From the NCBI GenBank assembly GCA_026874595.1, contig CM049309.1, positions 11,212,576 through 11,276,575 of the forward strand: DNA of 64,000 nt. Reading direction: 5' to 3'. A model generated the notes under the pieces. The model was not told where the DNA came from. It did no database searches and was given only the letters and a program-made list of their open reading frames with translations. The DNA comes from Sipunculus nudus. Its lineage: Eukaryota; Annelida; Sipuncula; Golfingiida; Sipunculidae. Positions 34,801 through 45,900 of the stretch are shown in pieces. Position 1 is the first letter of the stretch. Every line of letters begins with the position of its first letter. The translations under genes and the position numbers were made by a program.

Positions 34801-37800
34801 GGAACATCCCTATCAACTGTTACTACTACTGCTGAGCTTATGTCCTGTTTCAGGGCTCTGAATGCTTCAACAGCTTCCTTGGCTAGAGGGAATGACTGAG
34901 ACGAGACCAGTGGATGCACTTTAGTGGAGAAGTTTTGGATCCACTGAGCATAGTAAGAGAACATACCCAATACTCTCTCAAGTTCCTTTTTTGTTTGGGG
35001 AAGAGGAAGCTCAAGCAATGGTCTTAAACGTTCTGGGTCAGGTCTGTAACTGCCATGTGAGACTGTGTAGCCTAGGATGTTCAGTGTTTCTGTAGAATAT
35101 ACAGTCTTTGTTTCATTGAATTCTAGCTTCTTTTGATTTGCTACTTGCAAGAATTTCTGGAGATTGTCGTCATGTTCTTGCTGATTCATGCCACAAACAG
35201 TTACATTGTCAACATAAGCGTAGGTTCCGCATAGCTTGTTTTCTGCGATTATATTATCTATTGTCCGCTGAAACGCAGCCACACCGTTTGTCACACCAAA
35301 TGGAATGCGAGTGAACTGATAGAGTTTCCCGTCGGCTTCAAAACCAGTGAAATGTTTCTCTTGTTCAAGGATAGGTACTTGGTGGTAGGCGCTCTTCAAG
35401 TCCAGGGTAGTGAAGATGCGGAACTGAGCGATATTTTCAATCATTTCATCGATTCTCGGAAGGGGGTATGCGTCAAGTTGAGTGAAACGATTGACAGTCT
35501 GGGAATAATCAACCACCATCCTTTTTTTGTGTCTCTCATCCTTGGTAACCAAAACTTGGGCTCTCCAGGGTGACTCACTGTGTTCAATGATTTTGTGTTC
35601 TAGCAACCTATTTACTTCCTGACGGATGAAGTTGCGGTCCTCCTCTGAGAAGCGTCTAGACTTCACAGCTATTGGGTGGCAGTCAGCTGTGAGGTGTTTA
35701 AAAAGTGGTGGTGCACTCACAGAAGCAGGGGTGACAGAGTTCAACCTGAGTGGGGCCCTTGATCCTCCGAACGCAACTTCTAAGGAGGAGTGTTGTCCAA
35801 GAAAGTCATGGCCTAGCAGCACTGGAGCACAGAGAGATTTAAGAACTAGGAGCTTTACTTGAGTATACTCCTGCCCTTGCAAACTAACGGTAACATAGCA
35901 GTATCCTTCAATATCTACATTGAGTGAGGAGTCAGCCATTTTCACTTTGCTGAGGCAAGGTATTAAGTCAATGTTCAGTTGTTTCACCAGCTCAGTGTCT
36001 ATATAGCTGTCAGAGCTTCCTGTATCTAGCAAAACAACAGTTTCATACTGACCGTTTAGTTTGCACTTAACAAGTGTTCTCTGTAAATTACTTGTTCCAG
36101 TTGTAGCAGTGACTGTTGCAAGTGTAGAAGGGACAATAGCTGACGCATTCTTACTTGGTGCAGACCTGCAAACTTTTGAGAAATGCCCCTTCTTTTGACA
36201 TCGATGGCATACCTCATCTCGAGCAGGGCACCTACTCCGAGGATGCCGTGGGTTTCCACAAAAAAAACAGCTAGATTTGTTTGTGGCCGCTGCCATTAGA
36301 TTGTCACTAGGACGGGAATCACATTCATCTGGAAACAAAGAACTTTCCTTGCCTGTGCTAAGTGGTTTGTTTGTGGCGGCATTCAGCATGTAAGAGGACG
36401 AGTGATAAGTTGCACTTTGTTTTTGAGCACTCTCAAGTGATCTGGCTTGATCAAAAGCAGTCTGCAGTGTCAGAGTTGTGTTCTCTAGAAGCCTTTGGCG
36501 TATGGAATTAGACTGTAGTCCATTAATGAAGGCATCACGAATATAGTCATTCCGGTTTTGATCTGCATCAACGGCCTGAAAATTACATTCTTTACTCAGT
36601 GACTTCAGAACTTGCATATATGCATCAAGGCTTTCAGTAGCCTCCTGGCGTCTAGTGGCAAGAACATGACGTGCAAATACCTCATTTTTAGGTTTCACGT
36701 ATAGGGTGTTGAGCATTTTTATTGCGGCAGTATATGTTTCAGCCTCAGCAATAAAATCGAACACGTCAGCAGATATATAGTTTATAAGAGTTTTGAGTTT
36801 CATGATTTCGATGTCTGTCCCCTTTTCGGGTTTAATGACCCCAATAAAGTTTTCAAAAGTTCCGTAAAAGTGGGTCCATCGTTTGGCTGCTTCTGGGTGA
36901 GACGGGTCGATTTCAAACACTTGAGGACGTAGCAGGCGTTCCATTTCTGATGATTAAATTGTGGTGATTGAGAAGTAACAAGGATAGCTCAAATTCACTC
37001 TTGAACCCTAGTGTAGGCTTTAATCATCAGAAAACTGAACATATGACCTACAAAGAAAGAAACAAAAACTACTACTACTACACATGCACAAGAAACAAAA
37101 AACTACAATGACTGCATAGAAATGAGTTCATACAGGTCACAACATGTAACAAGATTAGTTTTTAATGCAAAACATTTAGAAATCAACGCATGTTCATTTT
37201 TTAAATTAATTATATCACGGCAATATCAAAGAATTGTCAAATATTTGCCACGTAATACAGACTGTAGATCAACCTACTTTAAGCATTTTACACAAGTCTG
37301 TTCATGATTAAAGCAATAAGACGTAGATAAGAATAAATGAGAGATCGGGGAAAATAATTTCATTTGATTTTTAAAACCTGATGCAACGACTGAGTATTTT
37401 GAGTGACAATTATTCCCATGCTCGTTTAGAGGTTAGGGTGTGTCCAGGTTCACAAGTGCAAACCCATGATGTATAAAACGTTGGTACAGATCTATCACAT
37501 TAGGTCTGAAGGTAGACATGACTAATGCGGGGCGCCAGTGTATTCCTCAGCATCCCTTATGAAAAGGAGGACTGAATGAAAGCTCTTTTGGTGACCTCAG
37601 CTTGTCAGCATACTGGAACCTCTCCTTTGTGACGTTGAATGTGCTAGTATAGAATTTCAATTGTAACCGCCGCACCATCACTGTGTGTCGACAAATTCCT
37701 AAGTAATAAGTAAAGTATCTGTTATCTGAGTTATACGTTATACAGTTCATCCCGGACTACCCACTGCTCGTATTTGTACTGGATGGTAATTTCACTGTGA

Positions 37801-39646
37801 TGACTATATTCTTCACTGGCCCCCAGTGGCTTCTTCTTAAAATAAACCTCTTCCAGTAAGGGATTTTGCCACGGATGGAAGTACTTGCAAAAATTACGAT
37901 CAGACTTCGTACCAATAATTGTCTCATGTTCTCCGTGTCGCACTGTCGACTTATTAAAAATACAAAAAAATACTTTAATGCAGCATACGACAAATGGCGC
38001 TGTAAGTTGGATACAATGTTACGTACTTTCTCATAGATAGCCCTACAATTCTAGAAAAAAATGTTAAATGTGGAAAAGCCCCCCCCCCCCCCCACACACA
38101 CACACACACTTCGAACAAACTTGATATCGTTCCGAACAGTTGAAGGCCAAAAAAAAAAAGCATACCCTCCTCGTGGAGGCAGTAACCTTTCTCTTCCGTT
38201 TACTGTCTTTATGGTTCTTTCGATTGTTATTTTGAGTACATAAGTGTATGTCTTGAGTAAATAAGTATATTTCTTGAGTACATAAGGGTACGTCTTGTGT
38301 ACATAAGTGTATGTCTCGGGAAGGGTTTATGACTTTATATAGAAGCAGCATGTCCCAGCATGGCGAAACTATTGGAGCACAGTATTTGCTATTCATGGAA
38401 GAATTCAGAAAAGCGTAACCCTGTGCACACGTTCCATCTGTATGCCCGTCTGCTCGTGAATTCATCTTCAGAATTATTTTCTCTTTCTCGGTGGTCAAAA
38501 GGCCATTTCATTTTGTTACGCTATAGCACCTGTTATGAAGGGTCTATGTTACGGTTCATAGTTTATGTCCTGGGGTGCAAATAGGGATTATTCACTTTTA
38601 GTTTGCTTAATGTACTTAAACGTTATATCAAAGGCCTTCTGAGACCAATAGCCCTGACCAGATTCCTCTTCTGGTGACTGTTGGTAACGACGGAGGCCCT
38701 CGGTGGGCAGACGTTACAGGGGCGAATCCAGGAGGGTCCAACCATGAAAGATCAAAAACCAAAAGAAAAGTCCCCTGATCCGGTAATGGAGGGGTCCAGG
38801 TCGAAAAATGATTTAAAGCCGTGATGAAAAGGTTGCTCAAAGTGGGGGGGGGGGGGGGGGGGGGGGGGGCAACCTACGTTAGAGCGGGCTTCGTCAGAAA
38901 ATAACCAATGCAAAAAGAAAAGCAAGGTAACTGAGGCTACAAAAACATCGATCCTGTCATACCCGGAACCTAACTTTCTATTTCGGCTATTTCAAGTCGG
39001 GACTCTTTGCATAAACGAGATACAGGAGTAAACTCTTTATGTATCTGTATGATATATTATTGAAATTAAATAACCCGACAAAACCAGTTATTCAAATACC
39101 ACATTAGTACCTATGTGACGATTCATAACATTACTGTCACACTCAGTCAAGCTGGAAATTAAACTATGTCAACAGGTACAGTATAGATGCAGATATGATT
39201 GTATAGATACGTTCACCGCGCATGCGTCACATATCTATACATATATCACGTGTAGTGAGAGCGGTCAGCTACGTTTTCACTCATGGTCTGTGGCCTGTAC
39301 ATTATCTATGACACCAATCACAGAGGCGGGTTAAAGGGGGGGGGGGGGGGGGGGCTCCTCTTCTAAATAACCCCATCTAAGAAATAGATCAGTATACGCT
39401 TATAATACCGAAAAACATGACAGGAATTTTCGGATTGCACCGTTTTCTTCCCATTAATTCTACATGCGAGTTATCTGATATCATTTGTATACCTCGGCCA
39501 GGGTGTTGAGACCCCACTTTTCCAAATCCTCTGTTCGCCCCAGAAGCATCTTTCATTGTGATTACTGCACCAGAGTTTGGTCTTGATCAATCCGACCTCA
39601 TGGTTATTGTGACGATGTTTACGTATTCTTGTTTACCTTTGATAAC

Positions 39647-39700
<54 letters not shown>

Positions 39701-39849
39701 TTTATTATATACTGTTACAGGGCTTCGCCTCCTTGTCATGATGGTTGTCCGCAGGAGATACTGATTTTAGCAGATGTAGTTGTTTCGGGGGGGGGGGGGA
39801 GGGGGGGAGGGGGAGGAGGAAGGTGCAAGACCCAATGAATTGGCAACCA

Positions 39850-39914
<65 letters not shown>

Positions 39915-42900
39915 CTTTAGGGAAATATTTGATCAATTTTGTTATTAATGAAGCCAGGGACATTGGATAAAGGGGTTGGTGCGCTTTGGTGCGTTTAAGT
40001 GCACCCTGTCACCCGTGTGGGATGAGCTACACCTCGCCATTTTATAGTTGCATGACCAGAGTATACCTCTCAAGGACGAACCGTTTTGAGAATGTTCCGA
40101 GTGAAGCTAGGTGTGAACTTGTACGGGTGCAGATAGGGTTGAGGATACCTTTTCGTGTGTGTGTGTGTACATTTATACATTTTTCAGTGCGGTTTTAGAC
40201 CTTTCACCTCTTCCAAATTGCCCCTTCGGCATCATATTATATTATGCTATGATATTATAAAATTGCTGTAACTTACATAAAGTGTTGATAAATAATAAAA
40301 TAACCAAATGAAAACACCGGAGGTGGAAGCGCGACATTAATATAGGAGGGGTCTGGGGTAAGGGGCATATCACCCGCTCGTACAGGAATTGCATTTTGAT
40401 GAAGAAAAATTCCAAATCCCTCTATGCATTTACAAAACCTTCTGTCTCACGATAAATACTATGCTCTCCTATAATACAATGAAATGAGCTGGAATTAAGT
40501 GTCAGTTAATACCATCAAAATCGAAATATCGGTACGGCAAGTAGGTTACCACTTGTTGGCGAAACGGATCGACAGCCGCGCGCCGGACCTCACTCCGCAC
40601 CGCAAAGAATGACTCAGTATTTCTTATTTCCTCGAGCACGATTTAATGTGCGTCCGTATTTGTACCAGTGGACACGCAGCTTATCTACATTTGTATTCCA
40701 CTAAACTACTTTCACTTGCAGTGAAATGTATCTGATTCAAAATTAATTTCTTTATAGTATGGTATTATTGCCGTTATATTTAACTTATTAACATTATAAT
40801 TGTCGTTTCAAAGAAATATAGAATAATTTAACACCAAAGTTTCTTTCTATATAAAGTATACTGTCTGGAAAGTGGCAAAAAGCACAGATCTCTGGGGACC
40901 CTGGTTCAATCGCCGGAGTTGCCATGAGAGCAGCGGCGTACCTAGCCTCATTGTCGCCCGGAGCGGTCTTAAAATTGCCACCCCTCTCACAAAACATTAC
41001 AAAACTGGATAACATATTGAAACATATCGTGTCAAATGTCCTTGTTACAGGCTTGTATTTGACAACAACGCAATTGTATGGATGAATTCATTGGCAGGGA
41101 ATTCTTTACTCCACATATTAAAGAGCATACATAGCTTTGCAAATGTAAATCAAAAGATCGTTCGAAGCTCAAACGAGTATATTTCATTATGAAGTGAACA
41201 GATAGGAATAAAACGAATAAATTGAAATTATAAACAGATACACTGCAGGATACACATATAATGTGGGAAATTGATCTTTCATCATTCATGTAAACACGAT
41301 TCATGATTACTTTATACTCATCTTGGGAAAAAACTTTATTTGGTTAGTGTTGTTCCATTCTCAACGCATACAGATACCTTGTCATATCTATAATTCCACC
41401 TCTTGTTATCGCATATGACAGCAGGTACACCTAATAGAGCTATTGATATATGCATGCTACTGCTGCATGCAAGGCACTTTAGTCTTTACTAAAAAAGTTA
41501 AGCCTATTTATGTAGGCAGGGCATGTTTAATATTTTCACATAAAAAAATCCAATGTCTGGCAAACTGACTTTGTTTAATCAAAATATCCTCAAAGTTAAA
41601 ACATACTTTAATTCAAGGCTACATCAAAATCATTTTAGAATTATAGTGATTATGCACTTTGCGAGGTTTTATTTATAAACCTATAACTATTTGTTATTCA
41701 ATAAAGTATTTAAATAAATTTCAAGTTATGATATAATTAAAATATATATTATAATTTAATTTCAAATGATTTGTCACAATATACAACAACTGTCTGTGGG
41801 TAGTGGATCATTAAACTGTTAATAACAGAATTAACAGTCCAGGTAAATTTATCTTTAATTTAAGTTTTATCCTCTAAAAGTCAAAACTGATACTACATTT
41901 GTACTTTGAAAATATGGCTAAGCGGCCAGGGGGGTTCGTCCCGCCGGACAGTTATAATAGAATTATATCTTAAAGTTAAAATAATTCCTACATAGGTCTT
42001 GGTGTTTATTGTTTTATTCACGTTACATACAAGATCATGTAGGTCATATTGGTTAATCAAAAGACACAGGCATTTAGGTAGTACTCATTATATACACGAT
42101 AGTGTAAACGCGTGTATTTTAACGAGACTGATGTTAGAGTATGAAGAATCATGAAAAAAGGGCATTTCAGGTTGTTTCATGCTGTTTAAATATCCTGGAA
42201 TTTCGGGAATTCAAGGGTTCAAGAATGGAAATTCTTAATACTTTCCAAGGAAAGAGCAACACAATTCGTCAAAATATTTTTCGCACGATGTGTACGACAG
42301 ACAGCCCACCCCCACCACCGGGGGCCATTGGTCTTCTGGCGGGGTTTTGCCCTGGTGATTACTAGTATCAGGTGCTGCTAGTGATTTCTGTAAACGACGG
42401 CCGTCCTTAAATGCAGGCTTTTTGCATGACTGGTCAGTTTATCGATGGCGTTCTGACATTGCAAGACCACAGATATAACAAAGATAGAGATCGTCCGCAA
42501 ATAATTTGGTTGGTTTCACTGCCCAGTTTTTAATCCCTGAAATTCTCGAAGAGGGACAAAAAGGCTAAATTTGAACTTTTTGAGGAACTCCTTATCCCAC
42601 TGATTATACTTAATCCCAGAAATGCCGCCCCCATAAATGTACGATTCGTTCGCTAATCATTCTGTAGGTTCCACTGTCCAGCTTATAATCTCTGGAATAC
42701 TTGGTCATAGGCAAAAAAGGCCAGATTTTAACTTTTTAGGAATTCCTTGTGCCACTCATTATACTAATTCACTGAAATGCCGTCCCAAAAATGTACAAAT
42801 CGTTCGCTAATCATTTGGTAGGTTCCATTGTCCAGTTAACCCCTGGAATACTTGAATATGGGACAAAAAGGCCATATTTTTATTTTTTTTTAAATTCCTT

Positions 42901-45900
42901 GTACCACTCATTATACTAATGCCGCCCCCAAAAATGTACAAATCGTTCGCCACTGATTATACTAATTCACCAAAATGCCCCCCCCCCCCGCCCACCCCGA
43001 TGTACAAATCGTTCGCTTATCATTTCATTTGGTAGGTTCCATTGTCCAGTTTATAATCCCTGGAATACCTGAGGAACTCCGTATGCCACTGATTATACTA
43101 ATTCACTAAAACGACCCCCCCCCCCTCCATTTGTAAATCGTTCGCTAATCATTTTGTAGGTTCTACTGCCCAGTTGATAATCTCTAAAATACTTGAAATG
43201 TGACAAAAAAGGTCAAATTTTTATTTTTATAGGAATTCCTTGTGCCATTCATTATACTAATTCTCTGAAATGCCGCCCCCCAAAATGTGCCGCCCGGGGC
43301 GGACCGCCCCTGCCGCCCCCCCCTAGGTGCGCCACTGCATGAGAGAGGATCGTTTTGGCCCGTCCAAAGCCGGTTTTCTCCGGGTTCTCCGGCTTCTTCC
43401 ACCTCTGCAGACTACTGGACGCCTCCTTCCGAGCCAAGGTGCCATTTTATAGCTATATTTGTAAAACCCATGGAAAATGAATAAAGTTTACTGTATAGGA
43501 CAATTACAGGCAAAATTATAGGATTTGAAACATTAGATTTCTGTGTATTTCTTATGTCTCACTGGATTTTACTGGTCAAATACGAAAACGCGCGTCTTTA
43601 TATAGTGTATTGCTAGTCAACACAAACCTTTAAGCCATATAGGCACCATATAAACTAAATGTGGATATGTAGGTCACTCAGGTGCAACCTATTTGTTTTA
43701 AATACCAAACTGCGAAATAATCTGCAACGTTACCTCGCAACTTCAAATCAAGATTTTTCAAGCCTTTATCAAGTGTTTCTTCTTTCATATTTCTTGTCGC
43801 ACAAGCGGAAGATCGGACCTCTGGTCAAGTAATCCTGTTTTGGTAAAAATACACACGTCGACTGTATTGTCTTAAACACCAACCAAGATAATGTATAAAA
43901 CATAGGGTTTTGCTAGGAAACTTTTGTATTCCAAAATGAACTGTTAGCCAGAGGTCATACAAATATTATTGCAAATGTTACTTTGACTTAAACGTGCTTT
44001 ATTTGTCTCACTGACATTTTGCCGGGAGTCTTTCTAATCATCAAAGGAAAATCCAGTCTATAGGACCACAATGAACTGGCATTCCAGCGAGTCTGAGCAA
44101 AATGGCCGCAGCTATCATCTCTTTATACATTTGTACAGAATTTGTATGGGGCCCTATAAACTAAAAATTGACAGGCAATAATCATGCCTATTACGAATTC
44201 TATTCTATAGTATAAAGGAAATGAACGAAAGAAGCTGTTTTTGCCTCTTACCATTTAACAATGTTCGTTCAGCTATATAAAGAGGGACATAAGATACACA
44301 ATCAAAAGACCGTAACCCCAAACCATTATCTCTTATACGCTGTTCGTGCATGGCAGAAACCAAAGGTAACTGATTTGTGCACCTATGAACCTGAATGATT
44401 GAAGAAGTTTTGCCGAAGGCCAGTGAGGCAATCTAGGCATTCACGTATAACATGGATGCGAAACATGAAAACAGAATACCAATGAAATAATTCTGACAAA
44501 TTATGCCATGCCATGTTATACTCTAAAGAGACCCGTGTGTTGTGTTTTACGATAATCTAATTATAATTGGGAATCTGAATGAAGGAGGACCTTGGGTGTC
44601 CCGCAATACTAATGACGAAAAAGTCTCTTTTAGATTTCGTTTTTTTTTTTTATCTGTCCTTGTTTTCACTTGATCTGCTTTACGGTTCATCTTCTTTAAC
44701 TGGCCTTTTATCAGAGTATAAGTCACAAATTACACAATTGCATTTATACATGATATTTATTTCAACTTTGTCCTATGTGTCCAGGTCGCCATGTAATTGG
44801 CTAATTATCGCTCAATAGCGGTAGACTTCCCCCGATCGCTCGATGATTGCAGATCTTTAATATCCTGTTCACGGTATACAAGTTATCTCACAACTATGTA
44901 CTTGTTTGCCATGTGGAACATCTGATAGTATATCATTAATAAATGACATGACAAACCCCTTGACGCGGACACCCTGCTAACACGGCCATTTCGCAAAAAT
45001 CACCACTCCGCGAAGACCATCCCCACCTGTAAGGCCATCCCCCTAACAGCACCACATCGATTATATAGACGCCCTGGTAACAAAATTATAAACCACAAAT
45101 GTGTCTACTGTGTACAGACCTAAACTATTTTAATTGGTGTCACGCATACTGTTCTTTTGTAACGGAACTCCTCTGTCGTCACGTCTCGGATATGCTACGC
45201 TCTTTACACAGCGCTTTACCTATAGGGCTACTTCCTATATTGTAAGGCGCTGTTTGTTATGACCTCGTATCCTGCTTTGCAACACCAGAGGGGAGCACTG
45301 TACTTTTGTCCAATCAGATGAAACTTTGTGCTGGAAGACAAAGCCAAGCGAGGAATACACGGGGCCAATCATATTCATTTCTTATTGAGTGACAGCTCAT
45401 CCCCCAGCGTAACCGTCTAAGCAGGCCACAGGCTCAGAGAGAATTGCCCCTGACGTGGTTTTCTTAGGGCCATGGGCACATAGGATGCTCGGCCGGTGAG
45501 CTGTAATTCAAACGAAACGTAACAACAAAGGCTGCGTGCACACCTCGCTGGCTGGTTTCAGTTCTGCAGACAACAGATACATGGGTACGCTAACACAGTC
45601 ATAATGTCATAATCGAATCGGTCGATGATGCGAGAATGCAGAAGGAGCAATTTAAATTCGACCGGAAACTCATCAAACGGCGCTTGAAGCGGGGCAATGG
45701 GCGGAGCCAGGATGCCTGTCGAGTGTTTGTTTATAGGCATCTGATTGGCTGCTTGTCACATCGTACGCACGTTTATTTCAGTGGACAACAAACCGCCATC
45801 TGGTGTCTAAATATATCATAAACGGTCCAAGCTGGCAGCGTGAAAATCAGTTGCTTCTTTAGAAGCGCAAGATTTCCGCTGCCTCGGGAGAGTACGGATA

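Larger units (their letters stand above)
32997..37144 (-). mobile_element. Ty3/gypsy-like LTR retrotransposon, complete, 4148 bp
   Basis: Two 185-bp LTRs that I read as identical bound the element, and a 5-bp target duplication TGTAA flanks it (32992-32996 and 37145-37149). Sense is the minus strand, antisense to the host aquaporin gene. The coding order is Gag with two CCHC knuckles, aspartic protease, RT, RNase H and integrase, which is the Ty3/gypsy (Metaviridae) order. One long frame covers everything and is interrupted once by TAA at 34250-34248. Identical LTRs mean a recent insertion. At 4.1 kb with 185-bp LTRs it is compact for its group. Confidence 0.95.
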
